NCBI GenBank assembly: GCA_030158485.1
Contig: JAOASS010000016.1
Coordinates: 171,398-235,397 of the forward strand
Direction of reading: 5' to 3'
DNA from: Pseudobdellovibrionaceae bacterium
Lineage (GTDB): Bacteria > Bdellovibrionota > Bdellovibrionia > Bdellovibrionales > Bdellovibrionaceae
DNA length: 64,000 bases
Each line of letters starts with the position of its first letter. Position 1 is the first letter of the stretch. Made by a program: the position numbers and the translations under genes. This document shows positions 1 to 7,311 of this stretch, in pieces. The notes below the pieces were generated by a model that saw nothing but the letters and a program-made list of their open reading frames with translations, did no database searches and was not told the DNA's origin.

Positions 1-572
1 GTTTCGGCGGTCAAGGTCAATTTAATCCATTCTTTGGTGGTGGCGGTGGCTTTGGTGGTCCCGGTTTTGGCGGTCAAGGTCAGTTTAATCCGTTTGGCAA
101 TCAAGGTTTTAATCCCTACGGTGGTGGTGGATTTAACTCTCTTGGGCAGTTGCAAATGCAGCAACAAATGCTTCAGCAGCAATTTCAACAAGCTCAAATG
201 CAATTCCAACAGCAGCAAATGTATATTCAAAATGAAACTCGAAGACAGCAAACACTGGGATCTCTTAATATGGAGCTTCAAAGTCTCATGACAAGAATTC
301 AGCAAGTTCAATACGGTGGTAGCTTTGGCACATCCTATCCTGGCTTAGGTGGTAGTGGCGGATTCGGCGGGCAAGTAGGTTTTGGTGGGTCAATTGGTAT
401 AGGCGGTTCAATCGGGGTTGGTGGACAATACGGAAGCGGAGTTGGTTACGGTGGAGGTAACGGAAGTTATCTTTATCCTCCTTACCAGCAGAGCGGAAAT
501 ACTAATTGTGTTGGTGTTAGTTGTGCACCTTCTTCATTGCCTGGTGGAACGACTTCTGGGCCAACTCGATAA
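1..572 (+). CDS. Glycine-rich, glutamine-rich protein, 5' end missing
   Basis: The open frame enters from the left edge (in phase with base 3) and stops at 570-572, so the start lies outside the window. About 189 residues are visible. The order is a Gly/Phe/Asn/Gln-rich block with the phrase GGQGQFNPF used twice, a Met/Gln-rich helical segment (about residues 50-100, likely coiled coil), a second glycine-rich block with GFGGSIGIGGSIGVGG-type repeats, and a short tail with two cysteines (CVGVSC). The DNA of the first block holds a 23-base direct repeat with one mismatch (6-28 and 69-91). Composition suggests an exported or surface structural protein, but the N-terminus needed to see a signal peptide is absent. 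Function is not recognised. Confidence 0.75.
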   Translation, partial: FGGQGQFNPFFGGGGGFGGPGFGGQGQFNPFGNQGFNPYGGGGFNSLGQLQMQQQMLQQQFQQAQMQFQQQQMYIQNETRRQQTLGSLNMELQSLMTRIQQVQYGGSFGTSYPGLGGSGGFGGQVGFGGSIGIGGSIGVGGQYGSGVGYGGGNGSYLYPPYQQSGNTNCVGVSCAPSSLPGGTTSGPTR

Positions 573-597
573 TCTAGTTAAAACAAGATTTGCATTT

Positions 598-628
598 AAA
601 GCCCTTTGGAGTAAAACCAACGGGCTTT
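598..628 (+). terminator. Hairpin after the glycine-rich gene, ending at the next start codon
   Basis: AAAGCCC (598-604) pairs with GGGCTTT (622-628). TTGG/CCAA extends the stem after one mismatch. It lies 25 bases after the stop at 572 and is followed by a short, interrupted T-rich stretch (TTTATGCTTT). It probably terminates the glycine-rich gene. It also sits directly against the ATG at 629, so it could affect translation of the next gene. Confidence 0.5.
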
Positions 629-1963
629 ATGCTTTACAAAGGGACTCATACTTTACCCAATCTCTATGATAGCCATGTCCACTGGTATTACACAGGTCAA
701 GTTGCAAGCACTTGGAACTTAAAAAAATACACGGACCCTGATCAGATTTTGAAAGCTCATATAAAATTAGAATACTTTCGCGGTGATTGGCTTACAGCAT
801 TTGGTTGGGATGAAAATAATTGGAATTCGGAATTTAAAATTCACCGTTACTTTTTAGATCAAAAATTTTTAAATATTCCAGTTCATTTTTCTCGGACTGA
901 TGGCCATTCAAGTTGGGTCAATACCAAAGCTTTAAATCTTCTTGGTTTTTTTGATACAAGAAGTGATCACTTTAAAAAATATGCTAAGGACATTGTGTTA
1001 GATGACGCGGGGATACCGACGGGATACTTAAAAGAATCAGCACATATGTATGCTCTATTCAGCTTACCTGAAGTTAATGATGGACTTCAAAAATCTTTTT
1101 TATTAAGAGGCGCAGAAATCTTTAATCAAGCAGGATTTACTCACATCAGAGACATGACTTCAAATCCTAAGCAATGGAAATTAAACTTAGAACTGCTTTC
1201 TGAATCTGATTTTTTACTTCACACCGAGCATTGGTTTGTATGCGAAGAGTTCGCAAATCTTCAGCAGACAATACAACAAATTCAAGATTGCCAAAAAAAT
1301 GAAAATAACTGGATGAAAATTCGTGGGGTCAAAGTTTTTGCAGATGGGTCTTTAGGTTCTCAAACGGCTTGCCTGTCGAAACACTATGAAGGATCTACAC
1401 AATCGGGACAAATAATTTGGAGCGAAGTAGATGTTAAAAATATGATGCGCGAAGTGTGGAAAAATAAAATTGAAATAGCATTTCACGCAATAGGAGATCA
1501 AACTTCTCACCAAATCATTCAGTGGGCTCGAGAAGTATACTCTGAAGGCGTCCAAGGGCGCATACATTTAGAGCATGCTCAAATATTACGACCCGAAACA
1601 ATTCAAAACATGAAGTCTTTACATGTACGATGTCATCTGCAACCCTGCCACTGGTGGAGCGATCAAAAGTGGCTCAAAAAACGATTGGGTGTTTTATTTG
1701 ATTATGTGTTTCCTTGGGAAGCTTTAAGAAAAGCTCAAATACCTTTTTCGTTTGGCAGTGATTCTCCGATTGAAAGTTCAAGTTTTTTTTCAAACTTAAA
1801 AGCCTTGGATGATTCTGCCATCAAGGGTATTAAAAAATTAGGTGGAAATCCTGAAAAATTTCATTTGTATCCGGCCCAGGATAGCGTCGAAGGCTGGACA
1901 CAAATTGTAGACGATACTGTTCATTCTATATATCTAGGTAGTAAAAAAAGATTTTTCACCTAA
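629..1963 (+). CDS. Amidohydrolase family 3 (YtcJ-like) metal hydrolase, short N-terminus
   Basis: Predicted zinc-dependent amidohydrolase of the YtcJ/AepA type, substrate unknown. Visible landmarks in family order are YDSHVHW (first metal ligands), GVKVFADGSLGS (region of the bridging lysine), HAIGD, LEHAQ and FGSDSP (the aspartate ligand). The chosen ATG gives 444 residues. An in-frame TTG at 590 would add 13 residues but lies upstream of the hairpin at 598-628, and neither start has a clear ribosome site. Family members usually carry about 45 more residues before HVH, forming part of the beta-sandwich. Here only about 15 precede it. The stop interlocks with the stop of the convergent gene (1960-1963). 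The enzyme class is fairly sure, the start is not. Confidence 0.8.
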   Translation: MLYKGTHTLPNLYDSHVHWYYTGQVASTWNLKKYTDPDQILKAHIKLEYFRGDWLTAFGWDENNWNSEFKIHRYFLDQKFLNIPVHFSRTDGHSSWVNTKALNLLGFFDTRSDHFKKYAKDIVLDDAGIPTGYLKESAHMYALFSLPEVNDGLQKSFLLRGAEIFNQAGFTHIRDMTSNPKQWKLNLELLSESDFLLHTEHWFVCEEFANLQQTIQQIQDCQKNENNWMKIRGVKVFADGSLGSQTACLSKHYEGSTQSGQIIWSEVDVKNMMREVWKNKIEIAFHAIGDQTSHQIIQWAREVYSEGVQGRIHLEHAQILRPETIQNMKSLHVRCHLQPCHWWSDQKWLKKRLGVLFDYVFPWEALRKAQIPFSFGSDSPIESSSFFSNLKALDDSAIKGIKKLGGNPEKFHLYPAQDSVEGWTQIVDDTVHSIYLGSKKRFFT

Positions 1964-2784
1964 AATTTAAAACTAGGTTTTTCTAAGATAACTTTTTTTC
2001 CTGAAATTAGTCCGACAGTGCCAACACCTAAAATAAGGCCCGCGGCTATCCAAATACGTTCTTTATTTTTTTCATAAAAAGTAGAATTTTTGATTGGAAG
2101 AACAAGCGAAGATTTAATGCAATTCCTGTTTAATAAAACATGGTTATTCATAGATTGAACTTCAGTTAGAATAGTAAACTCATCACAGTTACCACTGACC
2201 CAATCTTGTTGTGTTGGGTTTTTAAATTTGAGATCTTCCCATTTTCCCTTAAAAGTATAGGTTTCAAATCGTGCAGATAGGAAAATCCAAGTTACAGGCT
2301 CATTTGAAATTGAGATCTCGCCCCAGGCCACTCTGGGGTAAGCTTTTCCATCAACGACAATCCAGTCATATTTTTGTAATATAGGTGCTAAATGTTGGGG
2401 AAATATTTTAATTCTATGGCAATTTCGATCAAAATCTAATCTGCAGAGCCAATTATTTTTTTGAGTAGTAGGCATGTCGGATTTTTGAATTGTATCAATC
2501 AAAATAATTCGTTCTTGTTGATTAAAACCTTTTTCGGCCCACGTAATTAAAAACTGCATGTAATCACCGTGAGTAATTTTCTTTTCTAAATAAAGTGCAG
2601 ATGAGTTCATAACGTCTTCTCTCATCGCCCGGTTTTGGATGTTTTCCGCTTCTGTATCGCTCCAGAGTTTAAATCCTTCGGGAAGAGCTATTTCTCGAGG
2701 ATCTAAATCAGCTTTTAAAATGAGACTATTTGCCAAAACTAAATGTGAATATAGTAGTACGATTGAAATAAATAGCTTTTTCAT
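1960..2784 (-). CDS. Exported protein of unknown function at the end of the pilin cluster
   Basis: 274 residues. It starts with a clear signal peptide (MKKLFISIVLLYSHLVLANS) and ends with a hydrophobic segment (IWIAAGLILGVGTVGLISG) and a short basic tail, so it is probably secreted and held in the inner membrane by its C-terminus. No catalytic motif is recognised. It is the last gene of a minus-strand run with Flp and TadE-like pilins and starts two bases after the stop of the previous gene, so it is probably co-transcribed and may serve pilus assembly. That role is inferred from position only. Confidence 0.7.
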   Translation of the reverse strand: MKKLFISIVLLYSHLVLANSLILKADLDPREIALPEGFKLWSDTEAENIQNRAMREDVMNSSALYLEKKITHGDYMQFLITWAEKGFNQQERIILIDTIQKSDMPTTQKNNWLCRLDFDRNCHRIKIFPQHLAPILQKYDWIVVDGKAYPRVAWGEISISNEPVTWIFLSARFETYTFKGKWEDLKFKNPTQQDWVSGNCDEFTILTEVQSMNNHVLLNRNCIKSSLVLPIKNSTFYEKNKERIWIAAGLILGVGTVGLISGKKVILEKPSFKF

Positions 2785-2786
2785 AA

Positions 2787-3269
2787 TTACTCCTGATAAC
2801 TAATTTGAATTTTTGGTTTCAATTTGTTCTGATAAAAATTGCTTTTGGTCTGTTTTTTATTTTGAATTAAAGCAAAATAGGGACCTGGTTTATTTAAAAA
2901 AGCTACTGAAGAAGAATCTTCAATAAGAAGTGCAAAAAAATCAGGATTTTTTGGAGCACGGAGCATTTTTACACGACTTGCAATTTTTGTTTGAGGATTC
3001 ATGGTCGTAGGGTTAACAGTCAAAATATCGACAATTGCTGTTGATCCCATAATAGAAGCAAGTGCTTCTCTATTCACTAATTCGATCGGCAGTAAAACAT
3101 AACCAGCTGGGATTAATTCATCAATTTCAGGGCTTTGTAATGGCGTAATTTCAATTTTATCTTCATCTCGTGAAATAAAAAATGTGATGAAACCCAAGGC
3201 AATAAATATTCCGCAAAGAATAAATTTTTCACTTTTAATTATCTTTTTTAAATTCAATTTTTGTATCAT
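2787..3269 (-). CDS. Membrane-anchored protein, possibly CpaB/RcpC-like pilus assembly factor
   Basis: 160 residues from the ATG at 3269 (MIQKLNLKK). An upstream in-frame start at 3326 exists but would lie deep inside the previous gene. There is one membrane segment (about residues 14-32, FILCGIFIALGFITFFISR), followed by a beta-rich periplasmic part. The stretch IPAGYVLLPIELVNREA followed by IVDILTV recalls the SAF/CpaB fold, in which a proline/glycine turn precedes a V-D-V strand. CpaB/RcpC proteins act at the outer membrane in Tad pilus assembly. The match is weak and rests partly on the neighbouring Flp and TadE-like genes. This version is also shorter than typical CpaB (about 250 or more residues). 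Confidence 0.6.
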   Translation of the reverse strand: MIQKLNLKKIIKSEKFILCGIFIALGFITFFISRDEDKIEITPLQSPEIDELIPAGYVLLPIELVNREALASIMGSTAIVDILTVNPTTMNPQTKIASRVKMLRAPKNPDFFALLIEDSSSVAFLNKPGPYFALIQNKKQTKSNFYQNKLKPKIQISYQE

Positions 3270-3405
3270 GTCCAATCTTCCATTTTTTCGTATTATTTTT
3301 CTGAAGTAGTATGCTTTTTTGAACAAAAATCCAAAAAAGTAAAAACATCGAAATGACTAATGCCATTTCGAGTAAAGCTTGTCCCTTCTGATTTTGGGTA
3401 CCCAT
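3235..3405 (-). CDS. Very small TadE-like pseudopilin
   Basis: 56 residues from the ATG at 3405, chosen because GGAGG sits seven bases upstream. The N-terminus MGTQNQKGQALLEMALVISM has the prepilin-like pattern of a short polar leader, Gly, then a hydrophobic helix with Glu at the fifth position after the glycine (GQALLE). The rest is a short basic tail, so almost the whole protein is the helix. It overlaps both neighbours (3357-3405 and 3235-3269). Most likely a minor pilin or membrane partner of the Tad-type system. Confidence 0.6.
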   Translation of the reverse strand: MGTQNQKGQALLEMALVISMFLLFWIFVQKSILLQKNNTKKWKIGHDTKIEFKKDN

Positions 3406-4148
3406 GAATTTTCCTCCAAAGTGGCGTGACATTGTGAATTTGATTGGTGAATTTCCTTAAGAAATCCTTTTATTGTATATTTTTGTTTCCACATTTGTGA
3501 CGTGACTTGTTTTTTTTCGAAGTTTTTTTTGGGTACATAAACCGGCGCTAAATTTCGATCTAAAGGTTTGACTGCAAGTCGGGGAATAATGGGATTATGT
3601 ATTACAAAATTGATATCAGCCCAACCTGCGCTGCGCTTTTTAATATCTATAAAAGCTGACTTCAATTTTTGATAAGTAGAAAATGTTCCTGAATGAAGCT
3701 TAATATTCGCGGTCTGAATTAGACTTTTTTGAATTTTTTCAAGTATGTGTTGCTGTTTTCGGATAATTGAAATTTCAATACGGGACTCAGCCGCCAAAGC
3801 CATATTCAAATGGATTAAGGCAAGCGCAAGCTTTGCTTTGGCGACACCAAGTCGTATTCGAAGTAATTTTGCTTGGTTATTAAGCCCAAAAAGCTTTTTG
3901 ATAAGTGGTTCAACATCTGCCTGTACTTTAAGGCTTTCTATTCGGCAAATATGAGTCAATTGCATTTGGCCTTGAATCAGTCCAAAGCCGGAACCTACGG
4001 CTGTTGTAATAAGTAAAACTAATGAAACTAGAATCAGCCATGTGACCAGAGTTTGCCCTTGGTTATCGCCTAATCGGCCATGGAATACTTTTCTCCAATT
4101 TAAAATTTTGTCTTCCTGCAAAAGGAAGGGAAAAGCTAATTTTTCCAT
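3357..4148 (-). CDS. TadE/TadG-like minor pilin-type protein
   Basis: 263 residues. A leader of about 27 residues precedes NQGQTLVTWLILVSLVLL, a pilin-like hydrophobic helix in which the usual Glu5 is replaced (GQTLVTW instead of GQxLxE). The middle is helical, rich in Lys, Ala and Leu (about residues 75-150), and the C-terminus has two cysteines. The start lies 86 bases inside the previous gene, and an internal TTG start is also possible. Its position between Flp/TadE-like genes supports a minor pilin or assembly role. No precise family is recognised. Confidence 0.6.
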   Translation of the reverse strand: MEKLAFPFLLQEDKILNWRKVFHGRLGDNQGQTLVTWLILVSLVLLITTAVGSGFGLIQGQMQLTHICRIESLKVQADVEPLIKKLFGLNNQAKLLRIRLGVAKAKLALALIHLNMALAAESRIEISIIRKQQHILEKIQKSLIQTANIKLHSGTFSTYQKLKSAFIDIKKRSAGWADINFVIHNPIIPRLAVKPLDRNLAPVYVPKKNFEKKQVTSQMWKQKYTIKGFLKEIHQSNSQCHATLEENSWVPKIRRDKLYSKWH

Positions 4149-4410
4149 AAAGTTGGTTCGTCCTTTTTTCTAAATTGAAATTAGAAATTTTCAAATAATG
4201 TGCTCCTTGCTTCATTCGGATTTGGTATTTTCTGCGACAATTATAAGAACTGTCGTCGCTTAAACAAATCACTGCTTCTTGCAGTTGATATTCGATCCAA
4301 TAGAGAGACCAGCCACTGGCCGCGCTCCAAATAATTAACGTAAACATTAAAATGCCAATCGGGAAAATATAAAGCGTTTCAATCAGTGCTTGGCCTGATT
4401 GATTTTTCAT
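4063..4410 (-). CDS. TadE-like minor pilin
   Basis: 115 residues. MKNQSGQALIETLYIFPIGI is a classic TadE-type start: a short positive leader, a Gly-Gln-Ala-Leu-Ile-Glu processing-like motif, then a hydrophobic helix of about 22 residues. A beta-rich domain with two cysteines (VICLSDDSSYNCRR) follows. TadE-like proteins are processed pseudopilins of the Tad/Flp pilus. The gene starts one base after the flp stop (4412) and overlaps the next gene by 86 bases, consistent with one polycistronic message. Confidence 0.7.
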   Translation of the reverse strand: MKNQSGQALIETLYIFPIGILMFTLIIWSAASGWSLYWIEYQLQEAVICLSDDSSYNCRRKYQIRMKQGAHYLKISNFNLEKRTNQLYGKISFSLPFAGRQNFKLEKSIPWPIRR

Positions 4411-4411
4411 T

Positions 4412-4690
4412 TTAACGTCCTGTCATTCGACCAGATGATGAATTTGAAGACCCATTTTCGCCCGTACCCTTCATAAAATCTGAAAAATCACGTTTTGAGT
4501 AATCATCTTGAGATACTTTTTCGGTTTTTAATTCGCCTTGTCCGCCAAGTGCGCGGGAAATATTTGCAAATTGAACGCGCACGTTTTTACCTACCACTCT
4601 GATGACGGCCATCGATCCAACTGCGATCAGGCAAACAAGAACTAAATATTCAATGAGGCTTTGGCCTTTTTTATTTTTTAGCAATTTCAT
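4412..4690 (-). CDS. flp: Flp-type major pilin-like protein
   Basis: 92 residues. KNKKGQSLIEYLVLVCLIAV matches the Flp/Fap pilin start (leader, Gly, then xxxxEY and a hydrophobic helix). After the helix come VRVQFANISRALGGQGE, as in Flp pilins, and a longer polar Gly/Ser tail than usual. It is the first gene of the minus-strand pilin run, with AGAGG about six bases before the ATG, and follows a terminator at 4731-4762, so a promoter in 4691-4730 is likely. Confidence 0.8.
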   Translation of the reverse strand: MKLLKNKKGQSLIEYLVLVCLIAVGSMAVIRVVGKNVRVQFANISRALGGQGELKTEKVSQDDYSKRDFSDFMKGTGENGSSNSSSGRMTGR

Positions 4691-4730
4691 ATCGAACCTC
4701 TTTTCTAGTGAAGAAGTTCAATGCAATATT

Positions 4731-4762
4731 CAAGACAAAATAAAACCCCGCTTTCGCGAGGT
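4731..4762 (-). terminator. Intrinsic terminator of the Lys/Ala-rich gene
   Basis: Read on the minus strand, ACCTCGC and GCGGGGT (4762-4745) form a 7-bp stem with one G-T pair around a GAAA loop, followed directly by TTTATTTT. It lies about 50 bases after the stop of the minus-strand gene at 4813 and before flp. Confidence 0.8.
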
Positions 4763-4812
4763 CGTGTTTGCGGAATCCGGATGATGGGCGTCAGATTTCG
4801 GATCTGAATGTT

Positions 4813-5283
4813 TTATTTTTTCTTTGGTTTTTTAGTAGCAGGTATTTTTGCTTTTGGTGTTGGTTTTTTTGTTTTTGCTGCTGGCTTTGCAGTTATTTTT
4901 GAAATTGTTTTGGCGGCAGCTGTTTTAACTACAGCTTTTGCAGATGAAGCTAGTGCTTTTGCCGCTGGTTTAGATGTTTTCATGGGTTCTGTTGGTTTTT
5001 GAATAGTTTTAATTTTCTTTATGTTGTCAGTCGCGACAACTTTTTCCATACGTGCAGCTTCTTTAGCTGCTTTCTTATCGATTGCCTTTTTATTTTTACG
5101 GTTTTCGATGATTCTGTTCAAAATTTCATAGGCTTCTTTTTGTAAGTCATTTTCAAAAATAAAACGATAAAAGCCTTCAATTTCTGGAGATTGGCGGAAT
5201 TTTTTGACCGAAGTAGGTATATTGTCAGATGTAACAAAATCAATTGCGGTACCGTCTTTAGAGAGTTTTACTTTTTCGCCCAT
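4813..5283 (-). CDS. Small protein with histone H1-like Lys/Ala/Pro tail
   Basis: 156 residues from the ATG at 5283, chosen because a perfect AGGAGG lies six bases upstream (a start at 5340 would add 19 residues). Residues 1-75 form a compact-looking domain (MGEKVKLSKDGTAIDF, later FYRFIFENDLQKEAYEILNR) with a helical end. Residues 80-156 are a tail of Ala, Lys and Pro repeats like KPAAKTKKPTPKAKIP. Such tails are typical of histone H1-like DNA-binding proteins and of some ribosome-associated proteins. A single gene with its own terminator. DNA or RNA binding is inferred from composition only. Confidence 0.75.
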   Translation of the reverse strand: MGEKVKLSKDGTAIDFVTSDNIPTSVKKFRQSPEIEGFYRFIFENDLQKEAYEILNRIIENRKNKKAIDKKAAKEAARMEKVVATDNIKKIKTIQKPTEPMKTSKPAAKALASSAKAVVKTAAAKTISKITAKPAAKTKKPTPKAKIPATKKPKKK

Positions 5284-5408
5284 GGAAGCCTCCTCGAATG
5301 GATATGGGCGCACAATAGACATCGAGGAGCTTTGGGTCAAGTTTTCTTTTTATAGTTAAATGATTGAATTCTTTCAGTAAAAAGCTATATCAAAAGAGAG
5401 GTTTATCG

Positions 5409-6275
5409 ATGCAAAATTTTATGTTGTTAGACGGTAAAAAAGTCGCTGATGCTGTGAAGGTAGAACTTTTAAGCGAGATAACTCGATTTGAAGCAAAATG
5501 GGGGCGAAAACCTTCGCTTCATGTCGTACTAGTCGGACAAGACCCAGCAAGCAAAATTTATGTGGGTCACAAGGAAAAAATAGCGGCTGAACTAGGTTAT
5601 CAGTCTCGGGTTTGGAAAATGCCTGAATCAATTTCTCAAAAGGAATTAGAACTTCATCTTCAAAAATTAATTGCAGATCCTCTCGTTGATGGGATTTTGG
5701 TTCAACTACCATTACCTCAAAATTTAGATTCTGATCGAATTATGCAAATGATTCCGTTTGAAAAAGATGTGGACGGTTTGACAGCTGAAGCTTTCGGGGC
5801 CTTAGCTGCAGGTCACGCGCCAGCTGTTTCATGTACTCCTGCAGGAGTGATGGAAATTTTAAAGTTTTATCAGATTGATGTTAGGGGCAAAAGTGCTGTT
5901 GTGATTGGCCGTAGTCAAATTGTGGGAAAACCCATGGCTCTACTGCTTTTAAATGCAGATGCAACAGTGACCATCTGTCATTCGAAAACACCAGATATCA
6001 AAAGTTTCACTTCAAGGGCTGACATTGTCGTAGTGGCAGCAGGTAAGAAGCACTTGATGTCAGCACGGGATTTTAAAGAGGGTGCTGTTGTAATTGATGT
6101 TGGTATGCATCGGGATGAAAATAATAAACTTCAGGGTGATGTCAATCCTTTGGGTCTTGATAAAATTGCAAAAGCCGCAACTCCGGTTCCTGGAGGCGTG
6201 GGTCCCATGACTATTATGATGCTGATGAAAAATACTTTAAAATTAGCAGAGTTCAGGATGAAAAATGGTCACTGA
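5409..6275 (+). CDS. folD: FolD: methylenetetrahydrofolate dehydrogenase / cyclohydrolase
   Basis: 288 residues. Bifunctional cytosolic enzyme that interconverts 5,10-methylene-, methenyl- and 10-formyl-tetrahydrofolate using NADP. Visible are VGQDPASKIYVGHKEK (the Y-x3-K active-site region), QLPLPQNL, DVDGLTAEAFG, CTPAGVMEIL, VIGRSQIVGKPMA (nucleotide binding) and PVPGGVGPMT. Length is normal. The ATG at 5409 has AGAGAGG upstream, and an in-frame start at 5364 is less likely. It overlaps the next gene by 11 bases. It supplies one-carbon units also used by ThyA and the glycine cleavage proteins encoded elsewhere in the window. Confidence 0.97.
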   Translation: MQNFMLLDGKKVADAVKVELLSEITRFEAKWGRKPSLHVVLVGQDPASKIYVGHKEKIAAELGYQSRVWKMPESISQKELELHLQKLIADPLVDGILVQLPLPQNLDSDRIMQMIPFEKDVDGLTAEAFGALAAGHAPAVSCTPAGVMEILKFYQIDVRGKSAVVIGRSQIVGKPMALLLLNADATVTICHSKTPDIKSFTSRADIVVVAAGKKHLMSARDFKEGAVVIDVGMHRDENNKLQGDVNPLGLDKIAKAATPVPGGVGPMTIMMLMKNTLKLAEFRMKNGH

Positions 6276-7311
6276 AATTCTTAAAAATGTTTGGTATGCG
6301 ATTGGATTGAGTACAGAAGTGCCTCTTAATAAAATGAAGTCGTTTGTTTTAGCGGGGGAGCCTCTTGTTTTGACTCGTAAAAGCAATGGTGAAGTTTTCG
6401 CCCTTCGTGATATATGTCCCCACAGAGGAATTCCTTTTTCATACGGACGAGTCGTCAATGATCAAGTTGAATGTCCTTATCATGGCTGGAAATTTAATTC
6501 TCAAGGTTTATGCACAGAAATTCCCTCTTTGTGTGCTGGACAGGAATTTGATTGCAGTCGAATTAAAGTGAAAAACTACCCTGTTATGGAAAGGCAGGGA
6601 TTGATTTGGATCTATCTTGTCGATCAGGACCAGCCACAAGATGCTGCACTTGCGCCTCAGCCTCCCACGCTGCCTCATCTCTCATTGAATGCAAAACCTG
6701 GAATTGTGGAAGAAGCTCTTTTTCCCTGTCATATTGATCATGCGGTGATTGGCTTGATGGATCCAGCTCATGGCCCTTATGTTCATAAATCTTGGTTTTG
6801 GCGTTCATCAAAATCAGCTTATGAAAAGAAAAAGAAATTTGTGCCAGTGCCTTTTGGTTTTCAAATGGTGAAACATCAGCCATCAAAAAACTCTAAAGCT
6901 TATAAAATACTAGGTGGACAGCCGACCACTGAAATTACATTTTATTTACCAGGTTTTAGAGTTGAAGATATACAAATTGGTGACCGTCACATTTATAGCC
7001 TGACAGTTCTATCGCCCATTAGCGAAAATAAGACTCGAGTTATTTCTTTGCTTTATTGGGACATGCGGTGGCTGAGTTTTGTGAAACCTTTAGTCAAAGT
7101 ATTCGCTCATAAATTTCTATACCAAGACATGGATGCTGTCAGCAAACAACAAGAAGGGTTGAAATACGACCCATCCCTTATGTTAATTAAAGACGCTGAC
7201 ACTCAAGCAAAGTGGTACTACGTTTTAAAAAATGAATGGCTTCAACATATAATCGAAAAAAGGAAATTTAGTAATCCAGTCAAAGAAGCTGAATTAAGAT
7301 GGAAAAGTTAA
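6265..7311 (+). CDS. Rieske [2Fe-2S] oxygenase, PaO/TIC55-like
   Basis: 348 residues. The N-terminal Rieske domain has CPHRG (C51, H53) and CPYHG (C70, H73), the four iron-sulfur ligands. The catalytic domain shows MDPAHGPYVH (D166, H169, H174), resembling the mononuclear iron site of ring-hydroxylating and pheophorbide-oxygenase-like enzymes. No membrane segment is obvious, and the natural substrate cannot be read from sequence. It starts 11 bases inside folD and its end overlaps the next gene by 13 bases, so the four genes 5409-9580 are probably translated from one message. No matching reductase gene is nearby. Confidence 0.88.
   Translation: MVTEILKNVWYAIGLSTEVPLNKMKSFVLAGEPLVLTRKSNGEVFALRDICPHRGIPFSYGRVVNDQVECPYHGWKFNSQGLCTEIPSLCAGQEFDCSRIKVKNYPVMERQGLIWIYLVDQDQPQDAALAPQPPTLPHLSLNAKPGIVEEALFPCHIDHAVIGLMDPAHGPYVHKSWFWRSSKSAYEKKKKFVPVPFGFQMVKHQPSKNSKAYKILGGQPTTEITFYLPGFRVEDIQIGDRHIYSLTVLSPISENKTRVISLLYWDMRWLSFVKPLVKVFAHKFLYQDMDAVSKQQEGLKYDPSLMLIKDADTQAKWYYVLKNEWLQHIIEKRKFSNPVKEAELRWKS

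Noticed and set aside
6-91. Direct repeats near the left edge as a possible CRISPR or tandem array
   Set aside because: The two 23-base copies are in frame and code for the repeated peptide GGQGQFNPF; no regular spacer pattern follows.
34-291. A hydrophobic frame across the glycine-rich gene
   Set aside because: The Val/Leu-rich sequence is a frame-shifted reading of Gly/Phe/Gln codons, and the real frame is open from the window edge through to 572.
5419-5712. Antisense frame across folD
   Set aside because: folD is certain by its motifs, and the antisense frame has no start signal or domain.
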